DNA of 64,000 nucleotides. Source: Epiperipatus broadwayi (taxonomy: Eukaryota > Onychophora > Udeonychophora > Euonychophora > Peripatidae). The notes beneath the pieces were generated by a model, which saw only the letters and a program-made list of their open reading frames with translations, searched no databases and had not been told where the DNA came from. A program made the translations under genes and the position numbers. The first letter of the stretch is position 1. The number at the start of each line of letters is the position of its first letter. The DNA lies in assembly GCA_028023455.1 (NCBI GenBank), contig JAQFVV010000323.1, positions 308,001-372,000 on the forward strand. The letters are read 5' to 3'. Of the stretch, positions 11,736 to 29,647 are shown in pieces.

Positions 11736-14700
11736 ATGGAAGAAACGTTAGTGTATATAAAACAAGAAATGGCCAGAATACCACAAAGAATGGAGGAGTT
11801 CAAATGTGAAATGTCAAAGGAAATCGAACCAAAATTTTATAGCTTTAAAAATGAGATACACGACAGAGAAAAGGGACAATCTTACTCTTGCAATATAAAC
11901 CAATTTTTAAAAATAAAGATATTTGAGGGACAAACAGATGAAGCCCCTATCGAGCATATTAAAAGTTTAGAAACATATTTCCAAGTGAATCAAATTAATG
12001 ACTTTGGTAAACTGGCAATTGCCTACAATCACCTCCATGGCGATGCTCTAATATGGTGGCAGTCTTTGTTCCACCATCCCAAAACATTTGAGGATTATAA
12101 AAAGGTATTGTTAAAAAGTTTTTGGAGTGAACAGTGCCAAGATATGATCCTGCAACAAGTCATGCAGGAAAAATATAAAGAGAATACTGGCGAAAATTAT
12201 TCGAAATTTTTCAGAAGACAAGCAGCTAGACTTCAGACACTGAAAGTATGCCACATATCAGAGGGGCTAATAGTCATGATAATCCGCCGTAATTTGCCAC
12301 TTCATGTTGAACAAATGGTGCTCACCGCAAGGACAGATTCAGTGCAACAAATGGATGAATTATTAAATGAGATAGACATGAGCAACCAATACAAGCTATC
12401 AGCAAAGGTTTGGGAAGATAAACATACCAATCACACAAACAGGAACAAAAATGAAGAGTTCTGTGGCCACATCATAAAACCATGGACTAATATGGACAAA
12501 GAAATATCAAACTTGATATGTTCATGGGAAGATAGAGTGCCTGAATATGCTCCTCAAAGTTGTCCTGAGATCAGTCTGACAATGGAGGGACTTGAAGTCA
12601 CGGCCATGCTGGATTCGGGCAGTCAAATATCTGTAATATCAGAAGATCTATACCACCGCATTGTAACAAAAAACCCAAGCATAGAAATCTTACCTTTGAA
12701 GACAGCACAAATAACATTAGCAAACAACCGGAAAGCAAATCTTCTGCCTAAGCAAATTTGGGTACAGATGCACATACAGCATAAGATGGTATACCAAGTG
12801 TTCTTAATAATGACCAGTCTTATCCATGAAGTTGTGTTGGGTTCAGATTTCCTACACAAAAACAGATGCATTTTGGATTATGAACATCAGCTGGTAGTGT
12901 GCAATGACAAACAAATTGAAATGCTAACACCCCACTTACATGATGATACTGAGGCATGTTGTATGACCCAACTGGACATGGAGCTGATGGAAGAAAAGGC
13001 AAATGGAGCAAAACTGACTTCTGCCACTGAGACGGAAAAACTCAAATCTATGCTTTATACTTATAAAAACATATTTTCTGATAGTCCTGGGCTCATTAAA
13101 GGATATAAACAAAGAATCAGATTGAAACCAGGAGAACCGTTCCAAGCGCGATCCTACCCCATACCACACAAATTTAAGGAGGAGGTGGAGAAACAGCTGG
13201 AACAAATGTTGAAATGGGGTATCATTGATAAATGCTTTTCCCCATACTGTAACCCCCTAGTGGTGGTCAGAAAGAAAAATGGATCCGTGCGGTTATGCCT
13301 TGATGCACGCCAACTTAACAGGGCGACAATACCAGATTGTACTATTCCACCTCGTATGCAAGAATTACTCATGAAATTTAAAGACAAAATAATATTTTCC
13401 ACATTTGACTTAACTGCTAGCTATTGGCAGATCGGATTACATCACACAGATCGCAAATACACAGCTTTTAGATATGGAGGCCACACATATCAATTTAATC
13501 GAATGCCTTTTGGCTTAGTTAATAGCGGTGCAGGTTTATTACGATGTCTGGACCAAGTTTTGTCTCAGGAAATCAAGAAAATTTTAACAATATATGTGGA
13601 CGACGTCGTAGTAGCATCTACATCTCTAGAAGAACACTTCCAACACTTACAAAGATTTTTTGCAGAATGTGAAGCTAAAGGAATCAAAATCAATCTGAAA
13701 AAGAGTATATTGATCTCTGAGGAGATAGAATTTTTGGGTCATTTGGTGGGACGAACAGGAATCAAACCTCACCCTGATAAAATCAGTGCAATAAATGACT
13801 TCCCTGTACCTAAAACTCGAAAGCACATTCGGTCCTTTGTAGGACTATGCAACTTTTACAACAGGTTCTGTGAAAAATTTGCTGACCGAATGGAACCTTT
13901 GTTAAGATTACTCAGGAAAGATACCCGTTGGAACTGGACCAGTGAACAAGAGGAAGCATTCGCTGAGATTAAGAGGGGTTTCATAAAACAAGTAGTGCTG
14001 GCATACCCAGACTTCGACAAACCTTTTATACTCCAAACTGATAGCAGTGCATATGGATTGGGTGTCACACTATCCCAAGTTCAGCAAGATGGACAGATAG
14101 GGGTCCTGTACTTCATAAGCAGGTTGTTGAAAGGACCTGAACGTAATTACACAGTTACAGAAAAAGAAGCCCTTGCAATCGTATGGGCATTTGAGAAATT
14201 TCGCCCTATGCTACTAGGCTCTGAAGTGATAGTAATTACGGACCACAAGAGTCTTCAATTTCTAAATCACAGCTATCTCACTAATAGCCGACTAGTTCGC
14301 TGGAGTTTGTTTCTCCAAGAGTTTAATTATACGGTGAAACATTGCAAAGGAGCTGAGAATGTGGTGGCTGACATCCTCAGTCGTCATCCCATTCAAACTC
14401 AACCACAACAACACCTGAAGATAGATCATGCATACATGATGGGCATATCATGTAAGGACAAAGACATAGAGGAACATCTAAAACAAATGTCAAAGAGACA
14501 GCATGAAGATAGGGACTTAAACCGGATCATAACACGGTATACACAATCTCCTCAGAAGGATGACAGTACGCTAGGTAAGAAGTGCCGATACAAGATAGAA
14601 AAGGAGGTTTTATATTACCAAATTCAAGAAGACATTGATGAATGGAGAGTGATGGTACCACCAGCCATTCGGGGCCTTCTCACTGATTACATTCACCGAT

Positions 14701-15677
14701 TATATGGACATTATGGAACCCCAAAAACTGAATATTGCCTCAAGCGCTGGTTCTATTGGCCTGGGATGCACCGAGACGTAATAAAGATTTTGAACAAATG
14801 TGAAATATGCCAGCGTGCAAAACCACTGAATAGAGCATACACAACTCCAATGAAATCAATCATCCCTAACAACTCAAAGGAAATAATGGCCATGGATTTT
14901 TATGGTCCTCTGCCACCCTTCAATAGAAAAAGATATTTACTCGTTGTATATGACCTTTTCTCCAAATTTGTGGCAGCCTACCCTTTAGCAAGAACTACAA
15001 CACGTGAAACTATAAAAGTTCTAGAGTCCTCACATTTTAACACAGTTGGGAAACCAGAAACGATCCTGACAGACCATGGAACCCCTTTCGTATCAGAAGA
15101 ATGGAACAAATGGGTTACTAAGCGGCAAGTTAAACACGTACTTACATCGATCCGTAACCCCCAAAGTAATCCTTGTGAAAGAGTTATGCGAGAGTTGGGA
15201 AGGCTGTTTCGTACATACTTACCGACAAACCACAAGGGATGGGTAAAACAGCTACCTCAGATACTAAATTATATAAACTGGTCTGTTCATGAATCCACTG
15301 GATTCCCTCCAACACAGCTACATTTTGGAAAATTTGTACCAAAACTCTTCAAGGCAAATTTCCCAGGGAGCAGAGACAAAACAATTGATATGGAATTAGA
15401 TAAAAAAAAGGCTCAAGCCCAGATGCATAAGATGAGTCTCAGAAGAAACAAAAGGAAACACAGCACGCAAAACTACCAATTCAAGGTAGGGGACAGAGTG
15501 ATGGTCAGAACGCCTCATGTGAGCATTCCAGAAAAGTTCCAGTGTAAAAAATTTTTTAACCTTTATGAAGGCCCTTTTGAAATTGTGGACTGCAGTGGGA
15601 ATAATGCTTTTTGGATTAAAACAGAACAGGGAATAAAGGGCACATACAATGCCCGGGCACTAAAACCCATACCATAG
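11736..15677 (+). CDS. Gag-Pol polyprotein of Ty3/gypsy-type retrotransposon (1313 aa)
   Basis: One uninterrupted frame encodes all replication proteins. Residues about 60-230 form a Gag-like retrotransposon domain (GDALIWWQSL near 110); I see no CCHC knuckle. The aspartic protease site LDSGSQ is at 292-297. Reverse transcriptase follows, with LCLDARQLN near 520, FSTFDLTASYWQI, the RMPFGL motif and catalytic YVDD at 620-623. RNase H begins near LQTDSS (D769). Integrase has the zinc-binding H987/H992 and C1022/C1025 and the catalytic triad D1054, D1113, E1148. No chromodomain or env is visible. The start is the ATG after the leader; the frame is Met-initiated and stops 104 bases before the 3' LTR. 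Gag and Pol share one frame without a visible frameshift, so ratio control would have to be proteolytic or otherwise. All catalytic residues I can check are present, so it may be active. The Ty3 superfamily is firm from the domain order; clade is not assigned. Confidence 0.96.
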   Translation: MEETLVYIKQEMARIPQRMEEFKCEMSKEIEPKFYSFKNEIHDREKGQSYSCNINQFLKIKIFEGQTDEAPIEHIKSLETYFQVNQINDFGKLAIAYNHLHGDALIWWQSLFHHPKTFEDYKKVLLKSFWSEQCQDMILQQVMQEKYKENTGENYSKFFRRQAARLQTLKVCHISEGLIVMIIRRNLPLHVEQMVLTARTDSVQQMDELLNEIDMSNQYKLSAKVWEDKHTNHTNRNKNEEFCGHIIKPWTNMDKEISNLICSWEDRVPEYAPQSCPEISLTMEGLEVTAMLDSGSQISVISEDLYHRIVTKNPSIEILPLKTAQITLANNRKANLLPKQIWVQMHIQHKMVYQVFLIMTSLIHEVVLGSDFLHKNRCILDYEHQLVVCNDKQIEMLTPHLHDDTEACCMTQLDMELMEEKANGAKLTSATETEKLKSMLYTYKNIFSDSPGLIKGYKQRIRLKPGEPFQARSYPIPHKFKEEVEKQLEQMLKWGIIDKCFSPYCNPLVVVRKKNGSVRLCLDARQLNRATIPDCTIPPRMQELLMKFKDKIIFSTFDLTASYWQIGLHHTDRKYTAFRYGGHTYQFNRMPFGLVNSGAGLLRCLDQVLSQEIKKILTIYVDDVVVASTSLEEHFQHLQRFFAECEAKGIKINLKKSILISEEIEFLGHLVGRTGIKPHPDKISAINDFPVPKTRKHIRSFVGLCNFYNRFCEKFADRMEPLLRLLRKDTRWNWTSEQEEAFAEIKRGFIKQVVLAYPDFDKPFILQTDSSAYGLGVTLSQVQQDGQIGVLYFISRLLKGPERNYTVTEKEALAIVWAFEKFRPMLLGSEVIVITDHKSLQFLNHSYLTNSRLVRWSLFLQEFNYTVKHCKGAENVVADILSRHPIQTQPQQHLKIDHAYMMGISCKDKDIEEHLKQMSKRQHEDRDLNRIITRYTQSPQKDDSTLGKKCRYKIEKEVLYYQIQEDIDEWRVMVPPAIRGLLTDYIHRLYGHYGTPKTEYCLKRWFYWPGMHRDVIKILNKCEICQRAKPLNRAYTTPMKSIIPNNSKEIMAMDFYGPLPPFNRKRYLLVVYDLFSKFVAAYPLARTTTRETIKVLESSHFNTVGKPETILTDHGTPFVSEEWNKWVTKRQVKHVLTSIRNPQSNPCERVMRELGRLFRTYLPTNHKGWVKQLPQILNYINWSVHESTGFPPTQLHFGKFVPKLFKANFPGSRDKTIDMELDKKKAQAQMHKMSLRRNKRKHSTQNYQFKVGDRVMVRTPHVSIPEKFQCKKFFNLYEGPFEIVDCSGNNAFWIKTEQGIKGTYNARALKPIP

Positions 15678-15781
15678 CATCCAGGATGCTCTAGAGATCA
15701 TCTCACACGTATAGTTCGGAATAAAATCTTAAGACTTTAAATGGTCATACCCATTTAAAAGTCTCATTGGAGAGGGGGTAT
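15678..15781 (+). other. 3' untranslated segment with polypurine tract
   Basis: Short spacer between the stop codon and the 3' LTR. GGAGAGGGGG at 15769-15778, directly upstream of TATTG/TGTGCC, is the likely plus-strand primer. Confidence 0.75.
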
Positions 15782-18340
15782 TGTGCCAGGCATTATCAAA
15801 TGTCCATGCACAAAATCTGCTGTAAAGAATATTACAGCAGATACATTTATGAATTTGTAGATATTAAGCACAACAAATATATAAATGTGCTATATTAATA
15901 ATGGAGTGGTCTGAGCATTAAAATACCAACACACACCAATTTAAATAATATGAAATTGACATAGAAAATATTGTAGTAAACTCATGTATTTTTTTTGGTT
16001 TTATATTTCCTTTTTGTATATGTTTTATGATATGTTATTTTATGTATTTGGCTTTCTCTGAAAAATTCAAATAGAGAAAAGCAATTGTTCCAAAATAATT
16101 GTACATATTTTTTTTTAATTACTTTTCTAAAAACTAATTTTATTCTGTAAACTAAGAATGTTAATTGCTTGTGCAAAAATCTGATCAAAAGCAAAATGTT
16201 TGATAATGCTTTAATTAAACTGTTATCTTTTTAAAAATTCTTTTGAATTGATTTTGTGAGCAAGTGGTCTGAGTAATCAATAAGGAATGTTATAATCTAA
16301 ATGATAAGATAAATTGGAAGGATTGGCTGATTCATGCTTCTCAGGGGATAGAGTGGGATTGATAGTGCTGTGGGATTCATTCTTTCTTTGGCATTCAAGT
16401 CGTTCACTACTTTTGCTCCAGAGATTTTCAATCATCTAACAACTTAGAGATAAATTTATGGACTAGACCGCTGCTGACATTTTCTAAGAAATCCATTATA
16501 TAGTTCTTTTAAGAACTCTTAATAAAATTTATTATCATATACAAACAGAGGAAAATATGAAACAATCTACCAGTGAGTCCAGTAAAATGACCGTGGGGTA
16601 GACAACCAGCCAGCGCACCGCCCTTTCTCTGTCCCAAGCCGCCAAGATGTGACCACGCCAGTTCCAGCCGCCCACGATGATGACAAACGCCGCCTTACTA
16701 AATGGAAGAAATCGTCACCACACAGCCAGTTAACTTGAAGCCCACTCAGCCCAGAGGAGAAGAATGAAGACGCAGATATAAGTTTATTTTAAGATATTTA
16801 TTAACATTGAAATAATTAACTTTTCTATTTCCGATTAGATATATATATATATTTTTTGTTATTATTATTTATCATTTAAAAATGAGAGAGTCTCTCGCAT
16901 ATGTATAAATTTACGGTTATTGCGGTCATAAATGGTAAAGCTTTTACTTAAATCCTTTGAGTGAATTTTTCTATTTCAAATTAGTATTTTCAGCAAAGAT
17001 CGCAATGAGATTTTTTTTTTTTTGTTGTTGTTATTGCTATTCGTTTTGCTGTTGTTGTTATTCCTGAAATTCGTCAAATATAAATATGCATGTAGATATA
17101 TGTATGCGTTCATACGCTTATTATATTCGGTAAATATGATATCTCATGCTGAATATCTAAAAATGTATTTAACCGGATATCCTTTTAAGTTTTTTTTTTT
17201 TTTTTGTGACTGCTACACCTCACGATGAGTGTAAGAAGGGATTGATTTATTACAGGTTCCCTGGAAGCAAGTACTCTAATAACTTTATATTTAAAATAAT
17301 AGTAAGTGTATAATTTGGCTGCACGTATATACATGTATAGAAATTTATCTTTGGCAAAACGGAAATAGATACAGTACCTTATGGTGAGTACGATATGGTA
17401 TCTGAGCCCATGCAACATATTGACTTGTTGAAAATATGAAATTAGTGATATATTTCATTGTGCAAATATGCATAGTTCCATTATTATATTTCCTATCAAT
17501 AAAAAGGTTTTAAAGTTATCAGTAAAGGCGTATGCCTGTATGACCGAAAATCTCATATCTGTATATCAAATCACACAAATTAAAATTTATTTCTATTGGG
17601 TAAAAAGAGCTCAGACCACTTCCATTACTTACAAACATTGTAAATAGCTTTAGGGATTTATTATTATTTTATTTCAAATTGTGTTTATCGATTTCAATGC
17701 ATACATGGGTTGTTATCATTAATTATTTAGTATTTTTTTTTTTATTATATCATCATTAGTATGAAATGGTGGTGGGTATTTGGGATTAAATAAATATTTA
17801 ATCATAATATTAAACTTGTTTCGGTTTCGTATTATTATTTATATTGATAAAAATGTGTTCTTTCCTTATCAACCACGTACCTGTAATAATCATTTAACTT
17901 ACCCATTTGAAGACCCTAGATGTAGAGTGACTGAGCTAGCCACAAAGGGATATCGCTCTACCGGGGTGTTGAATCTTATTCTCATGCTTCGCTGGACATA
18001 TGGTATTGCACATCCTTCTGGGAGGAAAAAAAAATTCATTTTTATTCTTTTCTAGAAGTGGCGCGCAAAAATCTATTTTGTAAATAGATTTTTCAAAGGT
18101 GTGTACTTGCCATTGTTCTAAATATTCGGGCATTCAAATAAGATATCAACAAAAGGGTGTTTTTAACTGGAAGAGTCCTGTCAATCCACTCTTCTATCAG
18201 TTTGGCTAGAAGTACCCATATACATGAGTACAGACAATCGGCTAGATTGGTATCCATTTCTTTTCCTGTTAAATCTTGTTCACTTCATGCTCAGTGCAAG
18301 ATTAGGATCAGGAAATCCGCAGGGAGAATGGACCGGTACA
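15782..18340 (+). repeat. 3' LTR of the gypsy-type element (2559 bp)
   Basis: Near-identical partner of 8072-10625, with the same TG and CA ends. The 5-bp length difference comes mainly from homopolymer runs. It is followed directly by an AT array. Confidence 0.96.
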
Positions 18341-18397
18341 ATATATATATATATATATAAATTAATGTAATAGCATATAATATATATATATATATAT
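18341..18397. repeat. AT arrays with a duplicated 20-bp flank
   Basis: Alternating AT at 18341-18358, then AAATTAATGTAATAGCATA, then AT again. The same 19-bp word stands at 8032-8050, just upstream of the 5' LTR. The gypsy element is therefore flanked by two copies of the family D end. Confidence 0.88.
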
Positions 18398-18639
18398 AAG
18401 GTTTTCACGGGTGTATGATGTAGATAAATTAATAATTTTGGGAATAAACCGTGTATCATTTTGCATTACAATCCAATATTTTAAATGACTAGCAACCACC
18501 ATTATTGAAAGAAAAATCATTACATCTCAACCAGTAACATGACTCAGTGTGAGATGAGAAATGAGATTCAACTTGAAGAAGTTCAGCATTCACAATATGA
18601 GGCTTATCGAAATAATTATTTCACTCAGTTTTTTCACCT

Positions 18640-19130
18640 ATTAATTTTAAGTTAATATTAGATAAATTGAGAGGTTTCCACATAACTGGAATATGTTGTG
18701 CTTCATCAGCCCTGTTTAAACCAGTAGTTCTTTTTAATATTTCAATTGACTCTCTCATGGTTCTTGAATCATATCTTTCCAAATTAGCAAGTATTTTTGT
18801 ATTGTCAAAATCAGGTTTGTGACCAATTTCTAAAAAATAGGAAGAAAAACTGATGTGCCAATTTTTTGATTAAAAGCATTTCTATGTTCCTTAATTCTGA
18901 CATTTATTCATCTATTAGACTGACCCACATAGCTTCTCGTGCACTGCAAACATGGAATTTCATAAACTCCTTGGTGTTCCAAAAATATTCTGTCTTTAGG
19001 TTTATATAAAAAATCACTAATTTTTTTGTCAGTAAAAAAAGCTTTATATTAAAACAAGATAGTCTTCTACTCATTTTATCAGTAACACCTTTAATGTAAG
19101 GTAAAATTACTCTATTAAAAGAGGAATTGT
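18640..19130 (-). pseudogene. Penelope-like C-terminal fragment with GIY-YIG domain (left arm)
   Basis: Reading the minus strand, the segment GVYEIPC-LQC-TRSYVGQSNR lies at about 18980-18920 and is intact in this arm. It combines a CxxC pair with the GVY...YVG core of a GIY-YIG endonuclease, as in canonical Penelope elements. IKEHRNAF-like sequence follows and then a DFDNTKILANLE-type tail. A stop follows the YVG motif, so it is not functional. GIY-YIG nucleases nick DNA to prime insertion in this element class. Confidence 0.8.
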
Positions 19131-19205
19131 TAATTCTATCCTCTTTTTTCTTTTTAGTATTAATGTTATGTAAAGCCTTACATATGATGTTTTTACATTA
19201 ATACT

Positions 19206-19865
19206 AAAAAGAAAAAGAGGATAGAATTAACAATTCCTCTTTTAATAGAGTAATTTTACCTTACATTAAAGGGGTTACTGATAAAATGAGTAGAAGACTA
19301 TCTTGTTTCAATATAAAGACTACTTTTTCTACTGACAAAAAAATTGGTGATTTTTTATATAAACCTAAAGACAGAATATTTTTGGAACACCAAGGAGTTT
19401 ATGAAATTCCATGTTGCACTACTCAAGAAGCTATGTGGGTCAGTCTAATAGATGAATAAATGTCAGAATTAAGGAACATAGAAATGCTTTTAATCAAAAA
19501 ATTGGCACATCAGTTTTTCTTCCCATTTTTTAAAAATTGGTCACAAACTTGATTTTGACAATACAAAAATACTTGCTAATTTGGAAAGATGTGATTCAAG
19601 AACCATGAGAGAGTGAATTGAAATATTAAAGAGAACTACTGGTTTAAACAGGGCTGATGAAGCACAACATATTCCAGTTATGTGGAAACCTCTCATTTTA
19701 TCTAATATTAACTTAAAATTAATAGGTGAAAAAATGGAGGGAAATGAACATTTTGATAAGCCTCATATTGTGAATGCTGAACTACTTCAAGTTGAATCTC
19801 ATTTCTCATCTTGTACTGAGTCATGTTATTGTTTGAGATCTAAAGATTTTTCTTTGAAAAGTTAA
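19206..19865 (+). pseudogene. Penelope-like C-terminal fragment with GIY-YIG domain (right arm)
   Basis: Mirror copy of the left arm. An upstream LPYIKGVTDKMSRRLSCFNI-type segment is the end of the RT/linker region and is followed by KPKDRIF and GVYEIPC. Here the second cysteine is lost and a base change or shift separates GVY from VGQSNR. INVRIKEHRNAF is still readable in a neighbouring frame. The last part (19680-19865) stays open and contains VMWKPLILSNINLKL. Confidence 0.78.
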
Positions 19866-19941
19866 CCTTGATAATAGCAGTTGCTAGTCTGCCGAAATAT
19901 TAGATTGTAATGCAAAGTAATACACAGTTTATTACCAAAAA

Positions 19942-26360
<6,419 letters not shown>

Positions 26361-26366
26361 TCTTAT

Positions 26367-26935
26367 ATATGGGTCTGATATCAGTTCAATTTCACCACAT
26401 AGTAAAAGCTTCTGCAATATATATCATTGCAAAAACCTTCAAAGGTACATTTATAAAAAACAAAATGAGTTATAAATCACTAACTTGCTATAGCTTGCAT
26501 TTATGATAAATAGATGGAGCTTTACCTAAATCTCCATACAAGCATATGTTTACATAACCGTCAAAAGAGTCAGAATTCACTATCTCTTTTGTTGACTCCA
26601 TCTTCAGATCAGCTGATTTCAAGCTAATATCCTATCATCAGCAAAGGGTAGGGACCAGAAACTAGATCTAAACCCTAACTCCCAGCATTTATGAAACAAA
26701 TTCCTATCAGTTTGCAAACAAGAATTTTTCATGCACGTAATGTCTTCAAACCCAGCCTAACAAGTCAGATAGCTATATGGGTCTGATATAAGTTCAGTTT
26801 CACCACATAGTAAAAGCCTTCAAATGTACATTTATGAAAAACAAAACAAGTTATAAATCATGTAACTTGCTATAGCTTGCATTTATGATCAATAGATGGA
26901 GCTTTACCAAAATCTCCATACAAGTATGTATATAT
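26367..26935. repeat. Pair of about 170-bp direct repeats, period about 408 bp
   Basis: The block starting TATATGGGTCTGATAT at 26367 and ending near TCCATACAAGCATA (26545) recurs at 26775-26931 with about 90 percent identity by eye. The intervening 230 bp is not duplicated within the window. Confidence 0.88.
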
Positions 26936-27113
26936 ATATGGTAGTGTTGGGTTACATGTACTGTGGCCTCCAGGTTATGCTGCAGAAGCAACAAGAAGCC
27001 TTCAAGTGATAAATTTCTATGTAAAAATGTCTGAAATCGATGAAAAATTAAAATTAAAATACCTAAGGCAAAACATGGAAAAAATTGCAGGAGTCTGTAA
27101 AATTAAAATGTGT

Positions 27114-27365
27114 AATAAATTCAACAAATCCATTGAAAATACAAATTACACACACACAAAAAAAAAAATGCTATAAAATTTGAATTAAAAAAACAGAAAT
27201 CAGTAAAAATTGGCCAAACAGAACTCTTTCTATAATGAAGAATTTTTAGCTTAAATTGACAAATAAAAATGCCTGATGCAAAATAAATCAAACAAATTCA
27301 TTGAAAATACAAATACAAAAAAAAAAACCAAAAAAATGCTATAAAATTTGAATTAAAAAAATTAA
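27114..27365. repeat. Pair of about 80-bp direct repeats
   Basis: A block with TTCATTGAAAATACAAAT or close variant, an A-rich run and ATGCTATAAAATTTGAATT occurs at about 27120-27195 and again at about 27294-27365. The sequence between them is A-rich. Confidence 0.8.
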
Positions 27366-27385
27366 TAATGGCAAAAGGTGGAAAA

Positions 27386-27460
27386 TGCATATTTGCAAAT
27401 GTTGAAAGCCAAATAATTTCTTAAAATTATTTAGCTTTCAATATTTGCAAATACGCATCT
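27386..27460. repeat. Inverted repeat / hairpin
   Basis: Arms of about 33 bases with GCATATTTGCAAATGTTGAA on the left and its near complement on the right, separated by about 5 bases. Few mismatches. It could be a small folded-back element. Confidence 0.88.
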
Positions 27461-27842
27461 GAGATCAGATTCCAAAGCAAAGGTTATTTAAACTAAAAAG
27501 AACGTTACATGAGAGGATCTATTTCTCAAATTAATTATTTTCTGCTTTGAAATTATGGAAAATCATAAAAAGTAAGTACTTTTCAAAAAGCAAAAAGAAC
27601 ATTACACGAGAGCTTCTATTTATCAAAAATAAGTTCAATACCTTCCCTTCCTAATGAATAATTTCTATCCAAAAATAGCTGAAATGAACAATTTAAAATG
27701 AAATACATAAACACCCCCCTTTTTTTCTACACTCTGTAGACAATCCAAAATAAAGAAGCAACACAGATATGGATAAGCTTTCTATTAATTTTAATATTAA
27801 ACATAATTGATAAATCATAAATATTATTTGTGCTCAAATATT

Positions 27843-27847
<5 letters not shown>

Positions 27848-27880
<33 letters not shown>

Positions 27881-27931
27881 ATGCTTGTGTTATATATATA
27901 TATATATATATATATAACACAAGCATACACA
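27848..27931. repeat. TA array with a perfect flanking palindrome
   Basis: A TA run, then GTGTATGCTTGTGTTA, TA dinucleotides, and the exact complement TAACACAAGCATACAC. The 27876-27931 part is a perfect self-complementary hairpin of over 50 bases. Confidence 0.93.
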
Positions 27932-29647
27932 CACAGTGCATATATTAACAAATCAATAAAGAAAATTAAAAGAGAAAAGCAAACATGCCCAAATCCATTT
28001 AAATGCAGAATATTATTTTAAAATTAAGAATAGCTGATCACTTGCTAAAAGTTTTATTTACTATCATATGTAATAAGGGAGTGAAGAAATATATCCAATA
28101 AAATTTATACTACCTGTGTTTTTTCCTGTGATAATGACAAAAATATAAAAGCAATAGTAATAATTTATTCAGCTCATGCATAGAAATAGGTCACTTCCTA
28201 TGTGTTCAATTAATTTCTCGACTTGGTATTGATTCACTTTGGAGTAGGTTAGAGTTGAAATATTTCAGGAGCAGCTTCCTTCCAGTATCGGCAAAATTAT
28301 ATATTATAATTATTAAAATTATTTATTGTAGATTCGAGCTACTCCAGCTGCAATTTAATCCAAAATGTAGCAATTTAATAATGCGTGGAGAATTACTTTC
28401 TTCAAAGCAGTATCAGATGAACTCTCCTTTCCAAAAAATATATTTTCTCTATATTTCTCTTTTTGTAGTCTTATTTTTTTTAGAAAGTTCTTATTCCTTT
28501 CTTTTATCCATTACCACCCTTGTTCTGTTGATGTCCTATTTCTTTTTAAATAAAGCCAAAACCTTTAAGCATCTTTTTTTGAAGGTCAGGAAATTTTGTT
28601 GACCACCTGTAATTTGTTTTTGACTTTTATTGTTTTTTTTTTTTTTTTTTTTACATTCTTTAGATAATAATATATACAGTTTTAATATTTTTGTTCATTT
28701 AAGTTCTCTTTTTTCTATTATAATAAAATGAGCTGCATTAATTTCCATCTTTGAAATCAAATTTATATTTGTTGAATTTCGTTCATTCATCCATCTATCC
28801 ACATAGGAAATATATATATACTGGTGTTTCAATAAAATACAAGAGCATAAACACCCCTTTATTTTTCATACTTTGTCTTTATTTTAACCCTTTCTCTACC
28901 AATTTAAAAATCAAATATACTAGAATAAATAATATAGGAACTATATATATACATGCCTGTATACAAATTTTCCTTTTGTGAAAAAGGGTTTGAAGCCACT
29001 CTGTCACAATATATATATAAAATACATATGTATTTTATATATTTAACCTGTGCAAATCTTCGTTTTAACATATATATATATATATATGGATTTTTTCAAA
29101 ATATAAAAATAAAAATTGATTATGATGAATTAGAAAAAGTTAAACAATTTATATGAACAATCCCATTTTAAAGTTAGCTACGGTATCTATTTCTATGCTA
29201 TGGCACAGAAATAGGAAGTATTATTCTGCCCCACAATTTATACAAACATTCCCATTATTAACATTTTGGATACCTGTATTTACAGCGCAGAAGTAGGATG
29301 TTTATTCTGCCGCAGTGGCCACTGTCACTTACGGTGAACTTTGTGTTATGCAGTTTCAATGAACAATCCCACTTTAAATTTCGCTATGGTATTTTGTGAG
29401 GGTGTCTGTAATTGAGACTGTCAAAAGTCTTCAAATTCGCATGCCCAAATCATTATTTTCTAAATCCAATGATGTAGTATGAGGTAATAAAAATTGTGAA
29501 AACTTTGCCCCGCATTTCTAGACAATGGTGACACTTTAATCAATTGTCAAAGGTGAAGTGTAAGCATGATTTTTACGAAATCATGCTAAAATTCACATTT
29601 GCGTGAGATAAATCGTGAGATCAATCGAAAATACTGGCTTTATTTTT
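27932..29647. other. Anonymous AT-rich DNA with minor repeats
   Basis: No coding signal. TA runs occur near 28808, 29009 and 29068. ATGAACAATCCCA-type blocks occur near 29153 and 29359, about 206 bp apart. The frame at 28255-28602 is low-complexity and has no recognisable domain. Confidence 0.5.

Larger units (their letters stand above)
8072..18340 (+). mobile_element. Complete Ty3/gypsy-type LTR retrotransposon
   Basis: A 10.27-kb element: two near-identical LTRs (TG...CA ends), a leader with a primer-binding-site-like motif, one intact gag-pol frame, a purine tract before the 3' LTR and no env. The two LTRs differ at only a handful of positions, mostly homopolymer lengths, so insertion was recent. 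Both outer edges lie in alternating AT sequence, so ATAT is a possible 4-bp target duplication (8068-8071 and 18341-18344) but cannot be proven. Nothing visible prevents activity. Confidence 0.95.

Noticed and set aside
12623-15235. Several minus-strand frames of 63-89 codons opposite gag-pol
   Set aside because: Shadows of the intact plus-strand polyprotein.
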